This document shows positions 45,291 to 57,079 of a DNA stretch of 64,000 bases, piece after piece (positions within the stretch are counted from its first letter, which is position 1; each line of letters starts with the position of its first letter). A program made the translations under genes and the position numbers. The stretch comes from Amblyornis subalaris (lineage: Eukaryota; Chordata; Aves; Passeriformes; Ptilonorhynchidae), in contig JACAXG010000014.1 in assembly GCA_018881555.1 (NCBI GenBank), positions 1,428,586 to 1,492,585 of the forward strand, given 5' to 3'. The notes beneath the pieces were generated by a model. The model ran no database searches and was not told the origin of the DNA. It saw only the letters and a list, made by a program, of their open reading frames with translations.

Positions 45291-46154
45291 CACATTTCAG
45301 TGCTGCTTAAGGACAGGAGATACCCAGGCAAAGTCTATCCATGATCCAGCTGTTGATGTGAGGGTAAAGATTTATGAGCTCTGTTTTCCCAGTGTGAGGC
45401 AGCCTTGGAACAAGTGGCTTTTCCCAGGAAGAGGAGCTGTTCCTGCCCAGTACCTGGAGTGTCTGTGGAGAGGGGTCAGTCCAGAAAAAGTTCTGAAATT
45501 GAGTATTTATAGCTCTGATTTTGGAATAAAGCAACTTTAAGTTGAGTNGATCTAAACTGAGAACCCAAATCAACTGGACTTTAGTTTAAATTAATTTAAA
45601 AATAACTTCTTAGATTTTTTTTCTCAGTGTTTTGATTATGACAAGTAGGCCAAAANTGTAGATTATTTTAGTAACCTAAAAATACCTGGAGTGAGTCACA
45701 CCAGTGGCTGAAGTCAGTAGACTGTGTTCTGTTGATCATAAATATTATTGACTTTATTTNATAATTGTAAATTAAACTTTAAAGATGCTGGACTAGTGAA
45801 TGTGCAGCATCTTAGTGAAATAACAGATATTGAAATTACCTTGTACATTTCTGAAATTTTGGAAGAATTCAAATCTAAGACACAAATGTCTAGATAAGTT
45901 AAAATGAAAATACATTGTGATGTGGAAATGAATTTATCAGTGAATTTATGTTTAAACAGTTGTGAAATACCTTTTGTGAAAATTTATGGCAAACAATTGC
46001 CATGATGAATCAATTCAAATCTGTTGGGAGCGTAAATTCCAAGTGACTTGGTAACACCAAGTTTTGTGTTAAACATTGATTTTTATTTTTGTGTGTAAGT
46101 CAAATTTGTATTCCCGTGACGGCTTTGAGGATGGTGCAATGGTGTGTTTAGATG

Positions 46155-46429
46155 TGTATTTTTATTTTTATCTTTTAATTCTTATTTTTATTTTGAATTT
46201 GATTTTATTTCTCTATGAGATGACTGCAGACACGAGCCCTTCTCACAGCTCGGCCTGCTTGTTTTTGCTGCAGGTTGAGGATGGGCCTGCACACACAGTC
46301 TGTATTTTTACTTTTTTAATTTTTATTTTGATTTTGAATTTGATTTTATTTCTCTATGANATGACTGCAGANGTGAGCCCTTCTCACAGCTCGGCCTGCT
46401 TGTTTTTGCTGCAGGTTGAGGATGGGCCG
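46155..46429 (+). repeat. Tandem duplication of the RSRC1 exon acceptor and start codon
   Basis: Two adjacent copies (about 46155-46288 and 46301-46429), offset 141 bp at the splice site. Each has the T-rich lead, TTTCTCTATGA, TGACTGCAG, CCCTTCTCACAGCTCGGCC, the tract TGCTTGTTTTTGCTGCAG and the start GTTGAGGATGGGCC. They are nearly identical over the last 100 bp, so the event is recent. Only the second copy continues into RSRC1 coding sequence. Confidence 0.9.
46271..46319 (+). other. Decoy RSRC1 splice acceptor and 12-codon uORF
   Basis: The first duplicate carries an intact polypyrimidine tract and CAG (46271-46273), then ATG at 46281 in the same Kozak context as the real start. That frame reads MGLHTQSVFLLF and stops at 46317-46319. 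If this acceptor were used, the 5' UTR would gain 141 nt including the uORF. Confidence 0.6.
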
Positions 46430-46609
46430 TCGCTCCTCGGACACGGAGGAGGAGAACAGGAGCAGGAGGAAGAAGAAGCACCGCAGGCGTTCCTCGTCCA
46501 GCAGCTCCTCNGACAGCCGCTCCTACAGCCGGAAAAAGTCGGGAAGGAAATCCAGGTCGAGGTCGCGCTCTCGGGATCTCCAGTCTTGGTCCCATTCCTA
46601 TGAGAAAAG
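46415..46609 (+). CDS. RSRC1: RSRC1 first coding exon
   Basis: The acceptor TTTTTGCTGCAG ends at 46414, seven untranslated bases follow, then ATG at 46422. The donor is AAAAG|GTGCTT at 46610. It encodes residues 1-62 plus two bases of codon 63 (AG, completed to AGG). The acceptor and start codon lie in the second copy of a tandem duplication. Confidence 0.93.
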
Positions 46610-48598
46610 GTGCTTTTGTAGGGATTTGTAGAAATTGAGCTGTTTGCTAGCAGGGCGGAAAGCCGGAAGTGTTTGGATCCAGTGGGTTGGAATTTTGTAG
46701 CACGGATTGCTCTGAGTCTTGGAAGGTGTGAAAATAAAACTTTTGTCAAAATAAAAAACCCAAAGCCACCACCATGACCAGAAAAACCCACAGCACCTTC
46801 CCCCTCCAGGAGCACTAAAGCAGGGAATATGCAGATCCAAGGGGAACTTCTGCATTAAACCAGAGAAGCCCCANCCAACTGAGATAACTCTTCCTTCCTT
46901 CTTCCAGCAGGGACACCTTCTACTAGCCCAGGTTNCTCCAAGCCCCATCCAACCTGGCCTTGGACACTTCCAGGGATGGGGCAGCCCCAGCTTCTNTGGG
47001 CACCCTGTGCCAGGGCCTCCCCNCCCTCNCAGGGAACAATTCCTTCCCAATATCCCANCNAACCCTGCCCTCTGGCAGTGGGAAGCCATTCCCTGTCCCT
47101 CCATNCCTTGTCNCAAGTCCCTCTCCAGCTCTCCTGGAGCCCCTTTAGGCACTNGNAGGGGCTCTGAGGTNTCCCTGNNTCCTTCTCTTCTNCAGGTGAA
47201 CATTCCCAGCTCTCCCAGCCTGGCTCCAGAGCAGAGGGGCTCCAGTCCTTGGAGCATCTCCATGGCCCCATCCTGGTTGTGTCAGTNTGACTTGTGGTGA
47301 ATTGATTAGGAAGTTGAGCTGGAAAACACTCCTGGTGTCCATCTCCCTGTAAATAGAGCAGGAGGTGCTCCTGACAAACCTTTCCTGGTGGCTGCAGGGT
47401 GTGCTGAGGAGAGACCGATTGGCTGCTTGTGGGGGCTTCCTCAGGGGTTTATTCCCACCCCCCTTTCTCCTGCTCCTGCTCAGGATCTCCATCCAGACAC
47501 GCTGGGATGCCATGGGCTGCGATCCCAGCAATGTGCAGCTTGAATCCTGTTAGTCCAGNGCAGCCATGGCCATCTCCCAGAGAAACCAGAGCTGGGAGGG
47601 AGATCAGGGGCTGGGTGCAGACCAGAGAGTGCACTTCAGCTGAATCCAGAAGAGATCCAAGTGTCTGTTTTAGGATCTTGGCTTTGCCCTTGGTGTAGGA
47701 CATTTGCTTCTGGCTGTTCAGTCCATCTTACACGCTGGGGTCCCACTGGATTTATCCCTGACCCTCAGGAATCAAAAGCAGCAGTTTCTAAGGTTCCTGT
47801 CCTCCATCCAGTGGGAACATTACATTCCTTTTCCAGGTGCAGACCTGTTCTTTAGCAGTTAACCTATATATCTTTCCCAGGATTCCAGCTCCTGCAGCCC
47901 CTTTCCCTTATGCTGGATAATCACTGAGCACATTCTGCATTACAGAAGCATTTCCATGGTGTTGTATTTTAATATTAATCACACACAAAGGGCAAAAAAT
48001 GTGGAGGATTGTAATTGTTAATTGGTTAACTATTAGGGAGATGGAGAAGAAATGCTAAGATTTGGATTTAATCTTCTTTTTCACCTTTCTCCTTTGTATA
48101 TGAGAATTTATTGTTTGAATAAATGAAATTGGGAGGGAGGGGAAAAGGGAGATACCCTTCTGATTCCTGATTGGACTCAGGAGGGAACTTCNCAACTCAA
48201 ATGAAATAAATTAGCACTGATTAACTGATTACTGATGGTACTTAAAGGAAGTCCCCACCCAACCTCCATTTCTTGCCTGGGCTGTGTGTTNAGGCTGTCA
48301 GCATTGTCCGTGTGCATTCCTTGTTACAGTGGAATAGTGGGATTTGAGGCTTTTGGAACATAGTACAACCCCCCCAGGTTTGTACACGTTTTGCTGGTGA
48401 TTGTTAGGGAGTTGGTGCCTGTTTGTTGGGAGTTGGGAGCAGTGCCCCACTCACAGCCTGGCTGTGTTGCAGGCGCAGACACAGATCCAGCAGCAGCTCT
48501 TCCTACGGCTCCAGGAGGAAGCGCAGCCGGAGCCGGTCCCGGGGCAGAGGCAAATCCTACAGGTCCCAAAGATCCAGATCAAAAAGTAGAACCAGGAG
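46422..48598 (+). CDS. RSRC1: RSRC1, partial CDS (first two coding exons)
   Basis: join(46422..46609, 48473..48598), continuing beyond the window. Encodes the N-terminal RS-rich part of arginine/serine-rich coiled-coil protein 1, a nuclear SR-related protein acting in constitutive and alternative splicing (3' splice-site recognition). Visible: [20 protein letters not shown], a serine run, [16 protein letters not shown], then [29 protein letters not shown] and [10 protein letters not shown], matching vertebrate RSRC1 closely. About 104 complete codons are present; the coiled-coil C-terminal part lies outside. ATG at 46422 has A at -3 and G at +4. The one ambiguous base, 46511, is the third base of TCN (Ser30). 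In mammals the gene spans hundreds of kilobases, so only two coding exons in 22 kb is expected. Confidence 0.95.
46610..48472 (+). other. RSRC1: RSRC1 intron between the two coding exons
   Basis: 1863 bp with GT-AG ends. It contains one antisense CR1 fragment (46905-47271). The remainder (47.3-48.47 kb) is unique sequence without recognised features. Confidence 0.85.
46905..47271 (-). mobile_element. CR1 3' fragment, antisense
   Basis: ACCTTCTACTAGCCCAGGTT, CCATCCAACCTGGCCTTGGA, GCCAGGGCCTCCCC, then deeper CR1 text to GAGCAGAGGGGCTCCAGTCC. It has the highest local density of Ns in the window, probably from reads of related copies. Confidence 0.88.
48473..48598 (+). CDS. RSRC1: RSRC1 second coding exon
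   Basis: The acceptor is GTGTTGCAG at 48472 and the donor is GGAG|GTAAGA at 48599. 126 nt; it completes Arg63, adds 41 codons and ends with two bases of the next. Encodes the second Arg/Ser block ([20 protein letters not shown] onward). Confidence 0.93.
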
Positions 48599-51500
48599 GT
48601 AAGACTCTGCTAGGAAAGACAATTATTGTTTCTACTGTAAGAGCATTCATGTAAAATCATGACATAATTACTGAGCTTGGACTAAATGGGAATAATGGCT
48701 ACAAGTGATGGGCTAAACCACGTGTCCCTTGAAGCTTCCTAATTTGGAATCTCTGGAGTGCTTTCCATGCACTAAATCTTTCAGTTNCACTGGTGAAACA
48801 ATTTTGAACAGAAGCTATTTTATTTTGCGTTTGATCAAGTGCAAAAAACCATTAACAGAGTCGCTTGGTTTCACAGAATCNTTTCAAAATATCTTGTGGG
48901 GTTTTTTTGGTTCCTGGTTTCTGTAACCCCTACACAGCACATTGGCTCTCTGAAGTGCAGAATAAACTGATTTTCTCATCTGTGTTTCTTTTGTAAAAGA
49001 TGAGTATTTAGTTATGCCATTTTTTTAGTAATATTTAACAATATCTACAGTGCTGAAATTTTTCATGCAGTGGTTTTTGACAGACAAATATTTCACAATT
49101 TAAATATTTAAATCTTAATCTAAAGTTGCAAAAGGTATAAAATCTGCTTTTCTTCTTTAATTAAAAGAAGCTCAATTTGTGTTTGTGTGTATTTTTCCAT
49201 TAAGAAGTTTAACTGAAGTTTATCCCTGGATACCAGAATTGCCATTAGCATTTTCCATTGATTATAAATTAACTACTGAGTGGATCAGGCAGATCGAAGC
49301 TGTTTGGGCATGTATTTAAAATCTTCAACCAGGTGATTTNGTGTCCCTGCACTAGGAATTTATTCAACCTGTGATTTCCATATTCCAGACCAGGAGAGCT
49401 GCTGCCTCGAAATGTTGAAAAATTGTTGTTGAAAGATGTGAATGTTCCACTTTCTCTTATTTGTGTTGTGCCATGACTTATTCCCAGCTGTTCATGAGAA
49501 GTGTGGCCTGGACCCTTTTTGCTGCAGTGCCTTTGTAGTAGAAATTTGATTATTTCAANTGCCTGATCTCTCCTGGAATATCCTCACAATTGGAGCTGGA
49601 GACTCTGTACAGATATTCCTGTGAATATCCACTGGTTTTTGGTGAGAAAATCAGGTTTAACCACCTGAAATGTCAAAAGNATGAGGTGAAAAGGAAGGTT
49701 TTTGAGCACATCACATATTCAGTGTTAGGAAATGTCATAAACTGATTTTAAATGTTTTTTGTTATAATAATATATATTAAGTATGAATTGCAGATCTCAT
49801 TAGCCACGGTTTAATGGTCATCTTTTCCAAGGGGTTTGATTTTAATCATGGTTACAATATGTGGAAATTAGGCACCTAAAAACTTGAAAAACGTGGCTAC
49901 TGCTAGTAAATACTGTGTATCAAGTATTTTAGATATCAAATATTGTATGTATCAATATCCCAGCTTTGCAGCCCTCCAGAGGTAGAGCTGCACCTTGCTT
50001 TAAATGCTCTTCCTATTCAAACACACTGAGGGAAAATATTGATAAATAACATCTTAAATGATCCCAGAAGAGTCTAAAAGCTTAAAAGGAAACCCAACAG
50101 GACACGTTCAATCCTTCGTTGTAATTTTTTCCCAGTCTGCNGTGATGTTCCACTGAGAAGCTGTGGATTAATCTGATTTTGGAGAGTTAAATCTTGGTTT
50201 AGCAAAAAGCTGCTACTTGAGGCCTGCGTTTGCCTTGATTGTCAGTGTTGAGCTCCTGCACTGATGCCAAATAATCCCTTTTCTGTCTCAAAATCACTCA
50301 NTCCAAGGGCTCACCAGGTTTCCAAGGACTTCGGGATTCCTCAGGCTGGAAAAGGGATTGTGGGGGAAAGAAGGGATACAATGGAGGGATATAAAAATAA
50401 ACCTAAAAATAAAAATGGTGGTAAAAGGTAATTAGGGATTGAGGGTTTCCCATCTCCTCCCATGTACAACCCAGGGAAACAAAAGGAGATGGTTCTTATG
50501 GATAAGGAATTAAGCTATGGAAGCCTGTGGAGGTGGTGGATCCCAGAAGTGGAAATGAATTAAAAAGGCAGGTGGACAAGGAGAATCTGCTCAAAGCTGT
50601 TAAATGCACAGACAATATTTGTCTTGGGAAATGTATTACTTGTAGTGCTGACATGGAATTTTCATAAATTCCACCCTTAATTCCTTTTTTTTTTTTTTTT
50701 TTTGCTCGGGGTGGGACAACTTATTTTCCTGTGACTTTAGAGGTGAATACTGAAGAAAACACTTGTAAATAACTCATTAAAGGATCCAAAGGAACTCAGG
50801 TGGCACCTTGTGTTCCTGGAGTAAGGAATGTGTTACCCAGGGAAATATTCCTGGTGATCTCCACCTTCTGGATTGCCCTTGGAGGGAGGAAAAGCTGCTG
50901 CCCCACCTNGAAAGCAGCAGCTTGGGATCCAGAGGAAAGGGAAGATCAGCTCTGTGCTGCCTGTATTTGTAGCATTCCTGTTTTACCTGAGGGTNTTATC
51001 CCCTTCAGGAGCTGAGCAAATGTTATTTTTAAATTTTATATTCATTNTTATGGGTCAGACAGTAGAAAATCAGCTTCATCTTGGAAGTTCAGATCTGTGA
51101 CATGGTCTCTTTAAATCCCTGGAGTTGTTTTTGGTATAAATCATGCAGATGGCCCGGATTCTGTATCCAGTAACATCTTTTCTCCTCACAATCCCCTGCC
51201 AGCTTTTAATTTGCTTTTCAAGGTAGTGAAGGTGTTGTTAAAAGTAATGTTATTTTTTTAATAACTCCTCTAACATGGTGTTTTATTTGAGCAGATGATT
51301 TACAGATCTCNAGCACTGCAAAACCCTGGGATCTATCAAGTTTTAATTGGAAAAGTTGGATTTTTGTAGNGATACACTTAGAATATTTTAAATAGGGTTT
51401 GTTTGTAACCGAAACCAATTTTTTCTATGCTATTTGAGAAGCAAATGTGTGTATTAGAACTGTTTTATTTTAGATGCCTTTTTAGAGNGAAAAAAGTGTG

Positions 51501-51609
51501 GCTTCCCAGTAAGGCTCGTGCTTTATTTGAGAAGATAAGAAAACTTGTGCATATTATGGTTGTTTTATTTTAGATGCATTTTTGAGTCAAAAAAGTGGGG
51601 CTTCCCAGT

Positions 51610-52760
51610 AATGCTATAAATTCCGAGCTGTCCTACAGCGAGGGAGTACAATGCAAATACGACTTAATAAGATCACAAACTGAATTTCAGCAAAAACAAC
51701 CCAGATTTACATTAAATTAGGAATTTTAAAACCGATTTAGTTTGTTTTACTGAGCATTTGCTTAATAACATTTCGCCCCCTCGCAATCTTTTTAGAGCCA
51801 ATAATTCGTCTGCGAGGCGCGGGCACATCCTCCCCTCGGAAAAATTGGAAGCAACAGCTCCCTCTCTGCAACCACACGCGCGGAGCCGGAAAGGAATATT
51901 TCAGCCGCACGGAATTTAATAAATCATCCCATTTCCTAATTTGATCATATTAGATGCTGATGTGGAAGGAGCGTTTCAAATACCAGCTCCTCATTAATAT
52001 ACATCAGGCTGGGGAATAGCGGGGAATACTTATGGAGGGATGTCACAGTTCCCGTTCCTTAGTTTACTAAGTGGAACAGGTTGATGTGATCCTGGGTGTT
52101 ATTTGTCACTGTCTTGCTAAAATGGTTTGGGTCGAGTTATGGAGTCCGGGAAGACGGCGGCTGATAAATCAAAAGGGGATTGAGTGGACAGGAGGCAGTG
52201 ATTGATACCGTGACAGGATATGAGGAAAGGAATCTTGATAGGAGCATGCCCGATATTGAATATGAGAAGGAAAATGGCCCTGGAGTATGGATATTATTCA
52301 AGGAAATGAGAATAATAATATCATCTTGAAATTATTGCCGGGTGAAGATTAGGAGAGTTCTTATTAGAATATTGTGCCGCCGCGCCGTGCGGGAGCTGGG
52401 CTCCGGCAGGATTCCTGCGCGGATGCAGGGAGGCCTGGTGGCGCGCGCGGAGTTTCCGCTGGGATTGTTCTGCCAGTTAATCGCACAGAANAGGCTCTGC
52501 AGCACAACTCGCAGCACAAATCTTCTAATTCACGGAGCTTTAAATAGAATTAGCCAAAAAATGTTGACCTTTATTCGTTGATTTCCTACAATCCTGTGAT
52601 TACAGAGTATTCCGCTATAATTGCCTTTAAATATGCGAGTTTGCTTTATTGTCTGCCAAGTGCTTTTGGCTTTTTCCCGTTGTGTTAAACTGCAAACTGC
52701 TGCCTTAAAATATCTTTAATGCAGTTCAACTNAAAAACTGACACACTACCAGCAAGTACA
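51610..52760. promoter_or_regulatory. Candidate enhancer block inside an RSRC1 intron
   Basis: About 1.15 kb, repeat-free. A perfect octamer ATGCAAAT (51651-51658), TGATAAATCA (52162-52171), TGATTGAT (52199-52206) with TGACAG at 52211-52216, CTCATTAATATACATC and AGCAATTTAATAAATCATC-like words, plus a CpG-rich core at about 52376-52460. No coding exon is recognised. Confidence 0.45.
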
Positions 52761-54559
52761 TCTATATGTGTTGAAGAAGAAAAAAGATTATATGGGGAGT
52801 AATCCTGCCTGGAGAGCTGATCCTTGGGAGCGTGGGTGAAGGAGGTGTTTGATCAGTGTATGGGGTTGGGGTGTTGTTCCCCCCAGGGTGTGTGTGGGTA
52901 CACACTTACATCTTATTTCTTTACCATTCTTCCACTCTAATTAATTTAATATTGAAATGTGTGCAGCTTAGTGCAGTCCAGGGGCAGGGGACCTGCTGGA
53001 CCTGCTTCTTAGGGGTGGCTTTGGAATAGACTTGGTTTTGGGGATGCAAAAGCAGCTGCCATGATCCCAGCAATGGAANCTAGAATTAACTTGGGTTCAA
53101 CCCTCACAGCCTGGCAGAATTCTTTGTGTTTAGCAGTTAATTTGTACTGTTTAAAAACAGAGTTCTCAAATGCAAAGTGAAAAAGGTCATTAAATAACTG
53201 ATAGTAAAACCCCACNGATTTNTTTTTTTTTTTGTCTTTGANTATTTCCTTTTTANTATCTTAAAGAAATGTAAACCATGNCTATTATCTGATATATTTT
53301 AGTGATGGGTTGATACTGCACAGTTTGTNAGACTTTTAAAAGATATTTTCATTGAATGTTTTTNTATTTNNNTTACTTGGGTTTGTCTTCAGTTAATCTC
53401 TCTTTTTTCCCATTATTTTAGTGTGGGATGAATGTGCTGGAGTCTTNCCAAGTTAAAACCTGGCCCATCAGACCTTACAGCTGATAAAAACTGTTGGATC
53501 AAGACACAATCTATAGTAATTTTTTTCAAGTAGCACTTGCTGATGGAGAGGTTTTCNTGGATTACAGAGTAGGGGGTTAATTATGAGCAACTTCAGGAAG
53601 AATTTCCTCAAACAGCATTGGCCTAAAAGGAAAATAAACGTTTTTAGGAGGGAGGAAAATAAAAGGAATGGACATTTTGAGTGCACAACAGATAAAGAGC
53701 AAAATCGTGAGGGGCCTGGCAAATTTGCTCAGGAGTTTATGGAGGAATAGGAGGATGTAAGGGAGAGGTTGACTTAAAAGAAAGGAAAAAAAGAATGGAA
53801 TGTCTCAAGCAGTGGGCAAGGATCCGTTGTAGCTGTGTGGAGTTAAAGACTGATTTTTANGGATGTTGTGAGTAGAGAGTGAATTTCAGGGTGTTGGAGC
53901 TGGTGTTGTTCAGGTGAGAGCAGAGCTCCGAGTGTTGGCACGGATGATGTTGGCTGTTCCAGGGAAAAGGAAAAGCTTANGGACAAAGGGGAGCTTTTCT
54001 GTTCCTTTAAACTATTGATCTGTGCTTAGAATCTTTTTTTCTCCTGTCCTGGCTCCCCAAGTTAACCCACTCAGGTGCAATTATCCAGGATTATGTAAGG
54101 AATCAGTGTAAATATTACATGTTCCTCTCTTTTTTTACTGCTGGGAAAGTTTGAATCCTTTGGTCCATNAGCAAATAGATTTAATTAAGATATCGTAGCC
54201 TTCTTTTCATGGAACTTCAAACAAAAGCTTGGGGCAGGAAGGTGGAATTGGCATTACTGAGTGTGATCTTTAGTTTTTCTGCTGCTGGTAATGTCAGCTC
54301 GTGGTTATTTTTCCCCCAATAAACCCAAACGTGCAGTTTTTATTTAGGATCTTGTTGCGTTCCAGGTTCTATCAGCAACAGCCTCTAAAAATATCTGCTT
54401 TTTTGTTGTTGTCATTGACTTTTTTCAAGAGGAATGAGCGGTTTGTGTGCGTGGCTCTGCTGGAGAGGCACAGAGGTGNAGCAGGAGCAGTGGAGATATC
54501 CTGGAGCACCGAGGCACTGCCGAGCTCATTGCCCAGCCCTAATTGACCACTTTGGGAAA

Positions 54560-54760
54560 TTAAACTTCACAGGGCAACGCCGAGGGCCCTTCAGTTATCA
54601 ATAAGGCCACAGAGCAGCGAGTGACAGTTGCTTTGATGCCTTTCATTGGTATAAAACCAAAAAAAAAAAAAAAAAGCCTTAAAAAAAGCTCTGAATGCAT
54701 AAGTGCTGTTCATTTAGAGCTCGAGTCTAATTACACGTGAAGTTGTTTTTTCTGAGCAGT
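54560..54760. promoter_or_regulatory. Weak candidate regulatory stretch
   Basis: CAGTTATCAATAAGGCC, GCGAGTGACAGTTGC and CTAATTACACGTGAAG in repeat-free DNA around a poly-A run. Confidence 0.2.
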
Positions 54761-55339
54761 CCAGGTGTTATGTACACAGAGCTGCTCGTTTCTCTAAAAC
54801 CTTTTATTTCTTCCTTTGGAAAAGGGTGTGTTTGCAGGTTGTTGGGTTTTTTTTTTTCGATGCTTCAGTTTTCTGTTTGGAAAAGGTACTCAAGAAGACA
54901 AGAAAAATACGATTCCCCTTAGNGGGGAATTGCCTTTTTGATTTCCATGTGTCTACGTTCTAAACCACTGTGTATTTTAACTTTTTATTTAATCCTCTCT
55001 TTTCTCTGCTACCAAAGCTCTGGCCATGAAATAGAATCTGTTCTTTCTTTGCTGCAGAGCTCATGTTTCTCGAGGCAGCTCTGCAAACCAACATGCAGCA
55101 GATGTCTTGAGGATGCACTGGTAATCCAAGACCCTCTTTGCTGGGTAAATTGTTGCTCTTTCCAGAGTTCATTTCTAGGAGTGATTTTCACAATGTGAGA
55201 CACAAACCAGCAGAATTTAGTAATAAAAATTTAGTCTTTATTCCCCTCTTTCATTCTTTCAATTCTAATAATATATGGCAGTAACAGAACCTGGTTAAAA
55301 TGGTGCAGGCAAAAAATGTGTATTTCTGCAAAAAAAAGT

Positions 55340-55612
55340 GATATGGAAAGGGAGTGTTGGGCATGGAGTGATAGAGCGAAGGAAAATGGCTTCCCACTGC
55401 CAGGGGCCGGGGTTAGATGGGATATTGGGAAGGAATTCCTCCCTGTGAATGTGGTGAGGCCCTGGCACAGGGTGCCCAGAGAAGCTGTGGCTGCCCCATC
55501 CCTGGAAGTGTCCAAGGCCAGGTTGGACGGGGCTTGGAGCAGCCTGGGATAGTGGAAGGTGTCCTGCCCATGGAACTGGATGAATTTTAAGATCCCTCCC
55601 AACCTAAACCAT
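55340..55612 (+). mobile_element. CR1 3' fragment
   Basis: GATGGGATATTGGGAAGGAA, GAGGCCCTGGCACAGGGTGC, AAGGCCAGGTTGGACGGGGC, CCTCCCAACCTAAACCATT. Sense orientation inside an RSRC1 intron. Confidence 0.88.
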
Positions 55613-57079
55613 TGTTATTCTCTATAAACCAGCACCTATGCCCTGGAATTCCTTGCTCACAGCTTTTCTCCAGGATTCCAGGCACTGCTCCTTGGCAGGA
55701 GGTTGCTGTGTGGGAGCAGGGCAGTCCCTGCTGCACACAGGGTTTGGGGCACCTTTCTAACGAATGTTATCCCATAAAAATCCATTGTCCTTCAAGATCC
55801 AGACAGGCAGCTTCCAGTCTGTGTTGGTGTCATTCCCACAGTGTGCTTTGGGAGTGAGATCATGCCACAATAAGCTGACTAAAACTGGGGTGCCCCCACA
55901 TTCCCTGACTCTATCCTTTGGTGCTGGTTCTTCTCCTCCCACATCTAAACTTGGAAGTTTCTTAGATTTTTCCCATTTTCTAAGGCAAGGCACTGATCTC
56001 CCNAAAATGCAAGAGCAGGAACAAATAGAGCTCTTCATCTGCTCCTAATACAGCTTTATTGGCATCAAACTTTGGCCCTGTCATGGCAAAGCTGCACTTG
56101 ACTTCAGTGATNCCAGATTTTCCTGAGGTGGGATGTTCTAAGAAGAAAAGGTTACCAAAAGAAATTTGATAATTTCAGGCATATGCAGGGGTTTTGTCCT
56201 TTAGCTGTTCAAATAGGGTTTGAGNAACTATCTCAACAAAATATTTGAAATTAAATACGCGGTCACATTAGTAGAAATATGGGAACATTTGTGTTTGTTT
56301 TTGCACAGTGTAACTGGAGATAGGTGTATTTAAATATATAATGTATACTTAAAAACCCAGGCAGAGATGGCAATTTAATATCTATACCATAATTTGAACT
56401 ATAACTAAAATATTTTGATTGTACTCTTGTAGAATTTTATTTTGGATCTTTAAGTTTTCTGCAGAATTTTTACNTGCAGAGCTCCAAAATCCTGTGAAAC
56501 ATCTGCTTTCGGTAGGGAGCTTCCTTATCCATAGATATTATTTTCAGATTCCAGTTGTGGTTTTCATTGGATCATATCATCTCCTAGTGAGGCAATCTCT
56601 CAATNAATTTAAAGGGTCAGACTATGCTCAGCTCAAATAACTGATGTAAATTCTTGTTGTAATTCTGGACCACGGATTTTTATCCTAGAAATGGAGGCAA
56701 GGGCAGCAGTATGGGTTTATTATTTTTAATTATGTATATACTCTTAGGTATCTGTTTTTCTTCCATAGGTTTTGGTTCTGCTCTATGGAGACATTCAGNG
56801 ATAAAGCTGAATTGTGATAGAATTTAAATTAATCTGTGGCATAGCACTGCAGATCTGCTCCCAGTCCATATCAAAAAGAGATGCTAAAAGTTTTCCTGTT
56901 AAAGCTCTGAGCTTCTTGATTGGAGAATGGGTAGGAAAAAAAAAGCAAAGCCTTTTCCTATTTTTCTCCTATATATTCTTCTTGAAGTTCTTCCAAATTA
57001 GATTTTAAATGCCAATTAGGAGGTTGAATATACTAAAATAAAAGCAAATACAACNAAAATGGCCTCACCTTATGGCTAG

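Larger units (their letters stand above)
42730..46414 (+). other. RSRC1: RSRC1 intron 1 (or upstream region)
   Basis: Holds CpG-rich DNA to about 43.05 kb, three sense CR1 fragments (43385-43812, 44328-44395, 45098-45290) and otherwise AT-rich unique sequence without recognised genes. The upstream boundary depends on the tentative first exon. Confidence 0.5.

Noticed and set aside
46076..46603. 175-codon plus-strand frame crossing the duplicated acceptor
   Set aside because: It reads through intron and the wrong frame of the RSRC1 exon. The true frame starts at 46422.
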